NCBI RefSeq assembly: GCF_000368265.1
Contig: NZ_KB851219.1
Coordinates: 1,853,515 to 1,917,514, forward strand
From: Acinetobacter brisouisimilis
GTDB taxonomy: Bacteria; Pseudomonadota; Gammaproteobacteria; Pseudomonadales; Moraxellaceae
Reading direction: 5' to 3'
DNA length: 64,000 nt
In this document: positions 45,179-56,600 of the stretch, one piece after another
How positions within the stretch are numbered: position 1 is the stretch's first letter
Layout of the letters: every line of letters begins with the position of its first letter
Translations under genes and position numbers: made by a program
Notes under the pieces: generated by a model
Told to the model about the DNA's origin: nothing
Databases searched by the model: none
Seen by the model: the letters and a program-made list of their open reading frames with translations, nothing else

Positions 45179-46700
45179 GAGCATGCCCCCCCTCGACATT
45201 GCCTTTAGCACGCGGACTAAACCAAATCAAAATTGCCCCGACCAAAAAGACCAAGGTAAAAATTAAAAATACATGATTGACCGAAATGGTTGAGGCTTCT
45301 TTATCGACTAAATTCGCAATGGTGCCCACAATGGTTGAATGACTCATACCACTGGCTTCAAGTGCTCGTACCGTTCCTTCGGGATGCAAGCTAGATACCA
45401 TTTCACTACGGGCAATCTTGCTATGATCATCCCAAATGGTCACTGCTAATGAGGTTCCCAGTGCACCTGCCATGGTTCTTACAAAGTTCATCAATCCTGC
45501 TGCCGATGCAATTTCTTGCGGTAACACTGAACCTAATGCCAGATTGGACAATGGAATAAAGAAAAATGGGACAGCAAAACCCTGAATAATCTGTGGTAAT
45601 GCCAGTGCCATAAAGTCCGCTTCATTATTCCAGAAAGCCCGCAGCAAGGTCACGCCACTCATCAGCACAAAACCGAAAGACGCCAGTAGTCGCGCATCAA
45701 ACTTGCTGGCAAGTTTTGCCACAATCGGCGACATGGTCAAACTACCAAAGCCCATCATTGCGGTCAGATAACCTGCCCACGTGGCGTTATAACCCATGTT
45801 GCTTTGTAGCCACTGTGGAATAATCACAATACTGCCAAAGAAAGCGGCAAAACCAAACGCCAGTGTCAACGTTGCAATTGAAAAACCCCGATGCCTGAAA
45901 ATCCGAATATCCACCACAGGGTGCTTATCCGTATATTCCCAGATCAGGAACACCACAAAACCAATCGCTGCGATCAATCCCAACACCACAATCATGCCGT
46001 TATTGAACCAGTCACGATCATGCCCCAGATCGAGCATCAACTGTAAGGCAGCAATCCAAAGAATCAGTAACCCCAAGCCCATCCCATCTATTTTTAACTG
46101 TGTAGTTGGGGTTTCCGCAGGTTTGAGTATTCGAATCGCGGCGAGTGCACAAATAATCCCGACAGGTAAATTAATAAAGAAAATCCAGTGCCATGTCAGG
46201 TTGTCACTGATCCAGCCTCCTAGAATCGGCCCCAAAATCGGCCCCACCACGGTGGTCATTGCCCATAAACCCATAGCTTGGGCATGTTTTTCAGGTGGGA
46301 AAATACGCATCAGCAAGGCTTGGCTAATTGGCATAAGTGGACCACCAAACAGCCCCTGCCCAATTCGGCAAAACACCAGCATTTCAAGACTGTTGGACAA
46401 ACCACACAGTAAGGAAAATACGGTAAACCCGATCAGGCAAGCAACAAAAATCCGTACCGAGCCAAAACGCCCAGCCAGCCAGCCTGTTAACGGCACGCAG
46501 ATTGCTTCAGCAACTGCATAGGACGTAATCACCCATGTGCCTTGCGAGGTTGAAATTGCCAAGTCACCACTAATATGGGTGACTGAGACATTGGCAATGG
46601 TGGTATCAAGCACCACCATAAAGTTTGACAGCGCGATTACAAATGCTGCCAGCAGTAATCGCCCTCCTGTCAACTCAGCAAAAGGAGTGGCATTTTTCAT
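45174..46700 (-). CDS. emrB: EmrB-like MFS (DHA2) efflux transporter
   Basis: A 508-residue major-facilitator protein with 14 membrane segments, the DHA2 layout. Visible motifs include LDTTIANVSVTHISGDLAIS, WVITSYAVAEAICVPLTGWL and GGPLMPISQALLMRIFPPEKHAQAM. The start is taken at the ATG at 46700, six bases after the stop of the emrA-like gene. With the fusion protein it would span the envelope to an outer-membrane channel and export drugs. Assignment as EmrB is by family. Confidence 0.9.
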   Translation of the reverse strand: MKNATPFAELTGGRLLLAAFVIALSNFMVVLDTTIANVSVTHISGDLAISTSQGTWVITSYAVAEAICVPLTGWLAGRFGSVRIFVACLIGFTVFSLLCGLSNSLEMLVFCRIGQGLFGGPLMPISQALLMRIFPPEKHAQAMGLWAMTTVVGPILGPILGGWISDNLTWHWIFFINLPVGIICALAAIRILKPAETPTTQLKIDGMGLGLLILWIAALQLMLDLGHDRDWFNNGMIVVLGLIAAIGFVVFLIWEYTDKHPVVDIRIFRHRGFSIATLTLAFGFAAFFGSIVIIPQWLQSNMGYNATWAGYLTAMMGFGSLTMSPIVAKLASKFDARLLASFGFVLMSGVTLLRAFWNNEADFMALALPQIIQGFAVPFFFIPLSNLALGSVLPQEIASAAGLMNFVRTMAGALGTSLAVTIWDDHSKIARSEMVSSLHPEGTVRALEASGMSHSTIVGTIANLVDKEASTISVNHVFLIFTLVFLVGAILIWFSPRAKGNVEGGHAH

Positions 46701-46706
46701 AAGCAA

Positions 46707-47861
46707 TTACTTCGCACTGAGGTCAACATCAGCATTCATCGACAAACCGACACGTAGTGGATGCGCGGCTAGTTCTTTTGGATCAAGTGCAATACGTACA
46801 GGTAAACGCTGTACCACCTTAATCCAGTTACCTGTCGCATTCTGCGCAGGAATCAAGGCAAATGCTGAACCCGTTCCACCCGAAAAGCCCATGACTTTGC
46901 CATGATAGACCACACTTTTCCCATACAAGTCAGAGGTAAGCGTTGCAGTTTGCCCGATACGGACTTTGGCCAGCTGGCTTTCTTTAAAGTTGGCATCAAC
47001 ATACAGCTGTGAAATAGGCACGACACTCATCAGCACAGTGCCTGGTGCAACCCGCTGCCCGACCTGAATATTACGGCTGGTCACCACACCATCGACTGGT
47101 GCACGGATCAACGTGCGTTCCAAATCAAGCAATGCCTGTTGGACTTGGGCTTGTGCAGTCAAAATATCAGGTGCGGTGTTTTCACTTGCCCCCGTAATCA
47201 AGGCTTCATTGGCAGCCAAGTTACTTTGTGCCGCTTTACGACTCGATTCGGCTTGTGACACCGCTGCTTTAGCAACATTTAATGCAGCCAGTGCAGTTTT
47301 TGCTGCACTTTGTGATGAGGTCAGCTCTTCTTTAGAAATCGCACCTGTTTGCTCAAGTGCCTGACGACGAGCTAACTCTTGACGTGCATTGTCATAATCT
47401 GCCTGTGCTTTGACAACCTGTGCCTGCGCACTGCTAATGCTGTCACTACTCACAAAAATTTGTGAATTTAAAGAACTGCTGTTGGCTTGAGTCTGGTGAT
47501 ATTGACGTTTGGCTTTTGCCAATGCCGCTTCTGCCTGTGCGAGTGCAATTTTGGCATCACGTTGATCGACCTGTACTAAAATATCGCCTTTATGCACTTG
47601 TTGAGTATCTTGTACCAAAACTTGTGAGACTTGCCCTGTCACCATTGACGTGATTTCAGCAGTATCAGCGCCTACATAGGCATTGTCGGTATTAACCGTA
47701 TTATTGAAAAAGATTGCCCAAATTGCATAAAGTACCGCTGCAATAACCAATATGAGTGCCAAAAAGCCAAGCATTTTTTTGCGTTTGGCTTGCATGGCTG
47801 GTTCAGAATTTGACTCTGGCGGTTGGGTCTCGGGTGTATTATTGGAGACATCTGTCATCAC
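46707..47861 (-). CDS. emrA: EmrA-like HlyD membrane-fusion protein
   Basis: A 384-residue periplasmic adaptor with one N-terminal membrane helix (MLGFLALILVIAAVLYAIWAIF), biotinyl-lipoyl-like halves (VDQRDAKIALAQAEAAL and LIRAPVDGVVTSRNIQVGQRV) and a long coiled coil rich in alanine and glutamine. Links the EmrB-like pump to the outer membrane. First of a two-gene operon. A conflicting open frame on the opposite strand is a shadow. Confidence 0.92.
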   Translation of the reverse strand: MMTDVSNNTPETQPPESNSEPAMQAKRKKMLGFLALILVIAAVLYAIWAIFFNNTVNTDNAYVGADTAEITSMVTGQVSQVLVQDTQQVHKGDILVQVDQRDAKIALAQAEAALAKAKRQYHQTQANSSSLNSQIFVSSDSISSAQAQVVKAQADYDNARQELARRQALEQTGAISKEELTSSQSAAKTALAALNVAKAAVSQAESSRKAAQSNLAANEALITGASENTAPDILTAQAQVQQALLDLERTLIRAPVDGVVTSRNIQVGQRVAPGTVLMSVVPISQLYVDANFKESQLAKVRIGQTATLTSDLYGKSVVYHGKVMGFSGGTGSAFALIPAQNATGNWIKVVQRLPVRIALDPKELAAHPLRVGLSMNADVDLSAK

Positions 47862-48158
47862 ATATTCCTAAATTAACTCAAACTGTGATCAGAACACCTC
47901 AAATACATCTCAGCTGTGCACAGGCTTCACCAATCGGCTCAGGAAATGTATTTGAACTATACCCAGTCTTGATTTTTTGAATCGTTTGCTTCGTTATATC
48001 GGGTAAAAATCACATTTTGATTATAAAAATACAAGATTGTTTTTTTCGTAAAAACGTGTACAAAGTGCAACAGAACCCCTTATTTTAATAGGTTTCTAGC
48101 ACATAAAAACACAATCTAAAGTTTTAATATTAATCAATATTTATTAATATTCATCTAT

Positions 48159-48656
48159 TTAATAAGCATAAGAAGCAATGGCCACCGCGATAGTGACTGA
48201 GCAGTCATTTTGCATAGACATTCTCATTGTACAACTTTTTTTGCCCATTCTTAAGACTTCTGCATGAGCAATAAATGCTTGCCCACGACCAGGTGCCAGA
48301 TAATCTACCCTCAAATCCAGTGTTGCCAAACGTTCGATCTGTTTAAGTACCTGTTCTCGATGCTGAATATCGGCACGCTTATATAATTCTGCCATTGCCA
48401 CCACACCGCCAAGGCTATCGAGCAAGGTGGCCGCCACACCACCATGTAAAATTTCATAAGCCACATTGCCAATCAGGTTTGGCTGCATATTCAGATGCCC
48501 TTGAATCTGATCATCCACCACCCGCATGCAAATCCCGTTATGTTGTAAAAAAGGCGAATGGTTAAAGGCATCACACAATTGCTGCAAGATTGCAGAGAGC
48601 TGATTTTCAGATGAAATATCCAGTTGCCCTGTCCATGTTTTTTTTGCTTGACCCAT
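48159..48656 (-). CDS. Hotdog-fold thioesterase (PaaI-like)
   Basis: A 165-residue protein with the hotdog pattern ILHGGVAATLLDSLGGVVAM near residue 90 and RVDYLAPGRGQAFIAHAEV, typical of acyl-CoA thioesterases. The substrate is unknown. Transcribed opposite to hemB. Confidence 0.88.
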   Translation of the reverse strand: MGQAKKTWTGQLDISSENQLSAILQQLCDAFNHSPFLQHNGICMRVVDDQIQGHLNMQPNLIGNVAYEILHGGVAATLLDSLGGVVAMAELYKRADIQHREQVLKQIERLATLDLRVDYLAPGRGQAFIAHAEVLRMGKKSCTMRMSMQNDCSVTIAVAIASYAY

Positions 48657-48720
48657 GCTGAGTTATTCCTTGAATGATGATATGTTCTTGTACAAACGCC
48701 TCATTATAGGGCTACAATAG

Positions 48721-49767
<1,047 letters not shown>

Positions 49768-49796
49768 TTCATTTTCCTAGATAGATCGAGCGCACG

Positions 49797-50912
49797 ATGC
49801 AGATTGCCATCATTGGGGCGGGTGTAAGTGGTTTACTCTCAGCCTTTGAACTGATTCAACACGGCTGTTCCGTCACGATTTTTGATCAGCAACATGCAGG
49901 CAAAGCGGCCTCATGGGCAGGTGGTGGCATTTTGTCGCCGATGTACCCGTGGCGCTACCCTGCTGCGGTCAACCAGCTAGCTCAATATGGCAAGGCGCTT
50001 TATCAGGAATACAATGAACAGTTGTATCCCATCACCCAGATTGATTTTCAGATTCAGCATACTGGTATGCTGATTTTTGACCCTGAAGATTTTGCCATTG
50101 GGCAAAGCTATGCGCAGCGCTATCAGGAACCGATGCAATATGCAGAGTTACTACAGGGGCAACACTTACATCAGGTCAATCCACGTGTATCGGAACAGTT
50201 TCAGCAGGCATTGTATTTCCCACATTTATCCAATGTGCGAAACCCACGGCTGTTGCAGTCTTTAATTGCTTATTTAAAACAGCAACCTCAAATCAAATTT
50301 GTGGAAAACTGTGCAATTCAAAAATTACAGATTCAAAATCAGAAAGTCACAGCAATTCACACTGAAAATGGCGAAAAATTTGTAGCTGATCAGGTGGTAC
50401 TTGCCACAGGTGCGTGGAGTCAAACTTGGGCTGAGCCACTCAATTTAAGCATTCCAGTCAAACCTGTACATGGACAAATGGCACTATTTAAAACACCAGA
50501 AAACTGGTTGCCAACCATGTGTATGAATAAGGTCATGTATCTGATTCCACGGCGTGACGGACATATTGTCTGTGGTTCAAGCATGAATGATTTTGGTTTT
50601 GACAACACACCGAAAGCCCATATTCAGCAAAATATTGTCGATGCGGTATTTGAAATGGTGCCAGAACTGGCACAGTTTCCACTGGTCGATCAATGGGCAG
50701 GCTTACGTCCAAGCTCCCCAGACGGCGTGCCTTACATCGGGCAAATGCCAGAGGTCGACAACTTATGGGCCAACTTCGGACATTTCCGTAATGGTTTGTG
50801 CATGGGACCTGCTTCTGCGCGCCTACTGCGTCAACTCATGTTGCAACAAAGCACTTTGGTTGATCCAGCAGCGTATTCGCCGCAGCGCCTCATACAAAAT
50901 GCTCTCGCCTAA
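49797..50912 (+). CDS. thiO: FAD-dependent amine oxidase, ThiO-like
   Basis: A 371-residue DAO-family oxidase with the dinucleotide fold IAIIGAGVSGLLSAFELIQHG and the C-terminal DQWAGLRPSSPDGVPYIGQMP and NLWANFGHFRNGLCMGPAS. Homologues are glycine oxidases giving the iminoglycine used in thiamine thiazole synthesis. No thi genes are adjacent, so substrate is inferred. Confidence 0.85.
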   Translation: MQIAIIGAGVSGLLSAFELIQHGCSVTIFDQQHAGKAASWAGGGILSPMYPWRYPAAVNQLAQYGKALYQEYNEQLYPITQIDFQIQHTGMLIFDPEDFAIGQSYAQRYQEPMQYAELLQGQHLHQVNPRVSEQFQQALYFPHLSNVRNPRLLQSLIAYLKQQPQIKFVENCAIQKLQIQNQKVTAIHTENGEKFVADQVVLATGAWSQTWAEPLNLSIPVKPVHGQMALFKTPENWLPTMCMNKVMYLIPRRDGHIVCGSSMNDFGFDNTPKAHIQQNIVDAVFEMVPELAQFPLVDQWAGLRPSSPDGVPYIGQMPEVDNLWANFGHFRNGLCMGPASARLLRQLMLQQSTLVDPAAYSPQRLIQNALA

Positions 50913-51815
50913 TTACGCCAATAATTGCTGCAACGCCAAATCCAGAGTTGGATAATGAAAATGATAGCCTGCTTCAAGCAAAGCTTTGGGTTGGACAAAC
51001 TGTCCATTTAAAATCAGTTGAGATTGCTCACCCAGTAAAAGCTTAAAAGCAAAGCTTGGGGCTGTCAGTAATGGACGAACCTGTAAATATTTGGCAGCAC
51101 ACTCGGCAAACTGCTGTTGGGTCGAATGTTCAGGTGCAACCACATTAAAAACGTGTGCCTGTGGCTGATGAGTGATTAGAAACTCAATCACACTGAGTAC
51201 ATCGGCAATATGCACCCATGTCACAGGCTGACGACCATGTCCGATTTTTCCAACCAGTTTCATTTTTATCGGTTGAAGCATCTGCGGCAAAATTCCACCA
51301 TCTGCGGCAAAGACCACGCCTAAACGGATAATTTTAACCGTGTACTGCGCTTGATATGCTAAAGCTGCCTGTTCCCACTGCTGACAAAGTTCTGACATAA
51401 AAATGTCTTGGGGCTCAGTATTTTCATCGCAAATCTTTTGCCACTGTTGCTGTTCATCAATCCCGTAATAACCTACTGCTGAACCTGAAATCACCAGTTT
51501 TGGCTGATGCTTCTGGTGATTAAGCCACTGAAACAATTGTGTTGTAGTCTCAACCCGACTATAAATCAGTTGCTCTTTGCGCTCTGTACTCCAGCGCTGC
51601 TGACCAATATTTTCTCCCGCCAGATTAATTACATAGTCAATCATTTCATTATTGACCTGACTGAGTTTCTGAACCCAGCGCAGGTTATGGTGGTCTGACG
51701 TTCGATTTTTACGGCTCAGGGCAATCACCCGATAATCACGTTCTAACAAATACGGTAACAAATGCCCACCAATAAAGCCCGAAGCACCTGTAATCAAAAT
51801 AGTTGCAGCAGACAT
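50913..51815 (-). CDS. TIGR01777-family NAD-dependent epimerase-like protein
   Basis: A 300-residue SDR-fold protein; the ATG at 51815 has AAAGGA upstream and gives MSAATILITGASGFIGGHLL. The Rossmann motif GASGFIGG and YVINLAGENIGQQRW are typical of the YfcH/SDR39U group. Function is not established. Its stop adjoins the thiO stop (convergent, no gap). Confidence 0.88.
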   Translation of the reverse strand: MSAATILITGASGFIGGHLLPYLLERDYRVIALSRKNRTSDHHNLRWVQKLSQVNNEMIDYVINLAGENIGQQRWSTERKEQLIYSRVETTTQLFQWLNHQKHQPKLVISGSAVGYYGIDEQQQWQKICDENTEPQDIFMSELCQQWEQAALAYQAQYTVKIIRLGVVFAADGGILPQMLQPIKMKLVGKIGHGRQPVTWVHIADVLSVIEFLITHQPQAHVFNVVAPEHSTQQQFAECAAKYLQVRPLLTAPSFAFKLLLGEQSQLILNGQFVQPKALLEAGYHFHYPTLDLALQQLLA

Positions 51816-51956
51816 AGTTTTTCCTTTATTCATTTTTATTAGATGAGATGCTCTAAAATATAGCATGCCTGCCAATATTTGATCACAAATTAGACCACTT
51901 GAGTTTTTTTAAAGTTTTTTAAACTTTCTTGTCAACCATTACTCAAACACTGACGT

Positions 51957-52130
51957 TATATAGGGTACAAGGTCTGTTGTTGACGTTTTTGCACGGCATC
52001 AGCGAAAACGTCTCTTCAGTCACCTGCCATCAACAATCTTTGCCTCGGGTAACTTCATAAAAATAACCCGTTGTACGAAGTATCTTAGACCAACGATTTA
52101 TATCACTCGAATCGTTGGTCTTTTCTTTTT
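51957..52130 (+). ncRNA. Candidate structured non-coding RNA
   Basis: In a 550-base gap before sbcD. GGGTACAA near 51963 can pair with TTGTAC near 52072; inside, TTGTTGA pairs with TCAACAA and GACGTTTT with AAAACGTC, and GGGT/ACCC forms a second arm around 52048-52069. The transcript would end at a strong terminator (52087-52130). TATATA at 51957 may be a -10 box. No known family recognised; this may be a small regulatory RNA. Confidence 0.55.
52087..52130 (+). terminator. Strong terminator of the candidate RNA
   Basis: The perfect stem AGACCAACGATT / AATCGTTGGTCT with an 11-base loop is followed by TTTTCTTTTT. Confidence 0.85.
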
Positions 52131-52369
52131 CAGAATATTTTTCCACTCGTTTTAAGCAATCTACGAAATATCTTACCTATAAATTAATATGGAGATAGCA
52201 ACATCGAAACACAATATATCCAGAAAAAAATCAATAAAAATAAAATGGATTCAATCAATCCAATTCAACTACCGTAAAAAAAGTCACTTTCAATCTTGGT
52301 GCGTATTCTGCACCTTGCATACAGCTTTATGCTACCTTATGGGCATTCATTCGCAGGACTTCCAACTTT

Positions 52370-53620
52370 ATGAGCGTGCATTTTCTTCATACTTCAGACT
52401 GGCATTTGGGGCAATTCTTTTATAACCATTCACGCCACTATGAACATGAACAATTTCTGGCATGGCTCATTCAACAAATCAAAGAAAAACAACCACATGC
52501 TCTGCTGATTGCAGGTGATATTTTCGATGTGATCAATCCAAGCTCACAGGCACAAAAACAACTCTATCAATTCCTTGCCGATGCACACGAGGCTGCACCA
52601 CAGATGCAAACCCTGATGATTGCGGGTAATCATGACTCAGGTTATCGAATCGAACAGGTCGAACCCTTACTGGAAAAATACCATGCAAAAGCTGTCGGTG
52701 TAATTCGCTGGAACGATGACAAAAGCTTAAATACCGAGCGCCTGATTTTGCCGATTTATGATGCCCAAAAAAATATTGTGGCATGGTGTGTGGCACTGCC
52801 TTTTCTACGTTCTGCGGAAATTACAGGCCTGAACGACCAGACCAGCACCAGCCAATCTGCAATTGAATATCTACATCGTACCCTGATTGGCGAAGCACAA
52901 AAAAGAAAAACACCTGAACAGGCATTAATTGTCATGTCACATGCGCACATGCAAGGTGCAGAAACGTCAGACTCGGAACGCCCAATTATCATTGGCAATG
53001 AAGAAGCACTTTCTACTGCATTATTTGATGGTGCAATTGATTATGTGGCACTGGGACATTTGCATAAACCGCAAAAAGTCGGACAAGCACATATTCGTTA
53101 TAGCGGCTCGCCGATCCCCTTATCTTTTAGCGAAATTCATTATAATCATCAGGTAGTTGATGTCAGAATTGATCCAAAAAATCCTGAACAGCCGTGTACT
53201 TTTGACGCAATAGCCATTCCACGCAGCATCAACCTGATTGCCATTCGCGGCAGTCTCGATGAAGTCTTTACCCAGCTACAAGCTTTGCCGCACGGCGAAA
53301 TTGAGGAGATTGAGCAACGTGAATATGTGGATATTGAATACAGTACCACCCAACCGCCTGCTTTAAATTTGCGCCAACAGTTTGAAGATGCCCTGCCAAA
53401 AAACCGTTATCGACTGGTCAAGATTTCCCGCCAGTATTTGCCAAATGAACAGCAACAAGATCAGGCTTTAAACATAAGTCTAGAACCGCCGACTCCCGAA
53501 AAACTATTTAGCAGCCTGTGGCAAAAACAAGGTTACGATGCCGATGACAGCGTACTCAAAGACTTTATGAGTTTGGTTGAACAAGCCCAACATGTACTTG
53601 ATGATGAAACCTCTGCTTAA
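52370..53620 (+). CDS. sbcD: SbcD, nuclease subunit of SbcCD
   Basis: A 416-residue metallophosphoesterase with the Mre11-type motifs HTSDWHLGQFFYNHSR, LLIAGDIFDVINPSS, IAGNHDSGYR, VMSHAHMQGAE and ALGHLHKPQ. With SbcC it cuts hairpin and palindromic DNA and trims DNA ends. It lies 9 bases before sbcC; a start just after the ATTTC...TATG site is consistent with one operon. Confidence 0.97.
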   Translation: MSVHFLHTSDWHLGQFFYNHSRHYEHEQFLAWLIQQIKEKQPHALLIAGDIFDVINPSSQAQKQLYQFLADAHEAAPQMQTLMIAGNHDSGYRIEQVEPLLEKYHAKAVGVIRWNDDKSLNTERLILPIYDAQKNIVAWCVALPFLRSAEITGLNDQTSTSQSAIEYLHRTLIGEAQKRKTPEQALIVMSHAHMQGAETSDSERPIIIGNEEALSTALFDGAIDYVALGHLHKPQKVGQAHIRYSGSPIPLSFSEIHYNHQVVDVRIDPKNPEQPCTFDAIAIPRSINLIAIRGSLDEVFTQLQALPHGEIEEIEQREYVDIEYSTTQPPALNLRQQFEDALPKNRYRLVKISRQYLPNEQQQDQALNISLEPPTPEKLFSSLWQKQGYDADDSVLKDFMSLVEQAQHVLDDETSA

Positions 53621-53629
53621 GGATTTGCC

Positions 53630-56600
53630 ATGAAAATTTTATCTATTCGCATAAAAAATCTGGCATCGCTGGCAGGTGAACAGTGGATTGATTTTGAAAG
53701 TCAGCCATTGGCAAATGCAGGGCTGATCGCAATTACAGGCAAAACAGGTGCAGGAAAATCAACCATTTTGGATGCGATGTGCCTTGCTCTATTTAATAAA
53801 ATTCCACGCCTCAAAGAAAGCGATGGCAAACTTCGTGATGTCGACGGTTCAGAATTATTATCTAATTCACCTTTAACCGTGCTACGGCGCGGCACGGGGC
53901 ATGGTTTTGCCGAAGTGAGCTTTATTGCACCCGATCAGAAACGTTATTTGGCACGTTGGGAACTCAAGCGCGCCCGTGAAAACCCTACGGGCAAATTGCA
54001 AAGCGTACAGCGTTCGCTGACTTGCCTGAGCGATGGTGTGGTGATTGCCGATAAAACCAAAGCCGTCGATGACAGTATCAAAAATATTACCCAGTTGTCG
54101 TTTGAACAATTTACCCGTGCGGTGTTGTTAGCCCAATCTGAAGTCACGGCTTTCTTAAAAGCTCGCGACAGTGAACGCGGTGAATTACTTGAGTATCTAA
54201 CCAACTCGGCGATTTTTGCCAAAATCGGGCAATTGGCATTTGAAAAAACCCGTGACATTGCCAAGCAGCGCAAAGAACTGGAAAATGTTTTAGGACATAT
54301 TGAAATCTTGTCAGATGAAGCTGTGACTGAACTGACCGAGCAACTGCAACACAGCAATATACAGTATGAAAAACTCAATGCTGAGAAGATAAAACTTGAG
54401 CAATATCAGCGCTGGTTTACCCAGCAGCAGCAGCTCGAACAGGATGTACAACACCGCCAGCAGCATCTAACTGAGCAACAACAAAAATTTGATGCGTTGG
54501 GTTCAAAACGCACGCAGCTTAAACAATTGGAAACCTTTGCTAGTATTCGCCCGAGTGTGATTCAACAGCAAAGAACTCAGGCGGAACTGTATCAGTTACA
54601 ACCGCAAATTCAAAGCTGCCAGCTAAAATTCAACGTCATTAAACACGGTTTTGAACAAGAAAAAACTGTGTTTGATAATGTGGATAAACAATTTAAAGCT
54701 CAGCATACGTTTGAACAAATACATCTGTCCAACCTTGAGAAAGTCCGAACCTATATTCAAGAGCGCGAATTTATTGGCAAGCAATTTGTTAAAGCCAAAT
54801 CCACGCTAGAAAGTTTGCAACAAACTTTACAACCGTTATTACAACAACAGACTCAATTGCAAACGAATTGTGATCAATTCAAGATACAGCTTGAGCAAGG
54901 GTCACAACAGCTACAACAAACCGCACAATTTTCAAGTTTGGATCAAGGACTGTCTGCACATATCGCACCACTACAACGCTTTATTCAGCATTTGCAAAGC
55001 TTCGAACAGCAATATGGCGAACTTACAACTGCACAAACAGATTTAAGTCAAAAACAACAACAGCTTGCTTCACTGCAACAGCAATTTGGTCATGAGCAAA
55101 CCATTGATGAACAACTTGAACAACTACGAACAACGTCCGAGAAAACCTCTGTTCAAAGCCATCAATTGGCTCTCATCAATACCCAATTTCAGCAATATGT
55201 TCAGCTTCGTTTAGAACAAGATACTGTTCAAAAGCAATCTACTGAACTCTTGCAAAAGATTCAGCAAAGTACACAACAGGTTCAGCACACTGAACAGCAA
55301 TATCAAATCCATAAACTGAAACGAGAACAGTTACAACGCATCTTGCAGCAGCAACGCCTGTTGCATACTGAAAACATTGAAAAGCTACGTGAGCAATTGA
55401 TTGAAGGCGAAGCCTGCTTGGTCTGTGGCAGTACCCACCATCCGTTTAAAACAGATATATCTGCACTTTCCAGTGAGCTGTTGAATTTACAGGAACAGCA
55501 AGAACAACAAGCTATTCAACTGGAACAGCAGCAGTTGCAGGCTTGGCAACAGGCGCAGCAGATTCATGCACAGCACAATATGGCGCTCACGCAAAATCAA
55601 AGCCGCCTAAATGCGTTAACTGCTGAGCTTGAAAAAACTCAGCAATCCATGAGTCAGATCTGCATTCAAGCTCAAATTGACATTGATTTCAGCCAAGCAC
55701 CAGAACTCACCCAGCAGAAACTTTTACAAATCATTCAAACACTTCAACACGATAAGCAGCAGATCGAACAGTCGATCCGACAACTTGATGATACTCAAAA
55801 ACAGCAACGTGCGTTGACCCAACAGATTCAGCAGATTTCACAGCAGCTTTCGATTGTGCAGCAGTCCGAGCAGACGATCCAATATCTGCTCGATCTACTC
55901 ACGACAGAGCAACGTGATGCATGGCAAAAACACCCTCTAAAGATTGCCAATCAAATGGTGCAGCAGCTCAACCAACGCAGCCAGCTTTTACAGCATATTG
56001 AAATGCTGAATCAGCAGTTGAATGACAAAACTCGACTTCTACAGCAAAAAATACATGAAATTCAGACCAAGCATGAGCAAATTCAACAGGCAGAAAAAGA
56101 GAAAGCTGAATGTGAGCGTAAAGGGCAAGAAAATAAAGAACTTGCGACCCAATTGATTTTTGAAATGACGCAAATACAGATTGAAAAACCACATGAATGG
56201 TTGATTCAACATGATGAACAACGCCAAAATCTACAGCTTCAATTTAACCAGATTCGCCAAAGTTTCGAGCAAGCCCGCGAAAAATTTGATCAACAGCAAC
56301 GGCAACTTGATCAGCTCAACATTCAGTTGCTTCAGGTGACGGCGCAACATCAGGCTGCGACCCTTGAAATCGAACAATGGCTAACACAACATGCAGAGTT
56401 TGATCAGCCATTACTTTCCCAGCTACAGCACATTTCGCCTGAAGAAGCCCAGCAGATCCGCCGAGACGTTCAAGATGCCGAGCGAGCATTGGCAGATGCT
56501 CAGGCAGCACTAAAAGCCATTCAAGAGCAATTACAACAACATTTGGGCCATCAGCCTGAAATTGGACTAACTCAACTGCAAACCGAATTCACAGCGTTGC

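Noticed and set aside
45796..46521. Long open frame (241 codons) opposite emrB
   Set aside because: It is a shadow of the transporter gene; the translation has no recognisable domain.
51957..52130. 6S RNA as the identity of the candidate RNA
   Set aside because: The pairing gives a two-armed shape rather than the single long rod of 6S, and the expected neighbour genes are absent.
52189..52425. Open frame of 78 codons before sbcD
   Set aside because: It overlaps the sbcD start in another frame and lacks a ribosome site.
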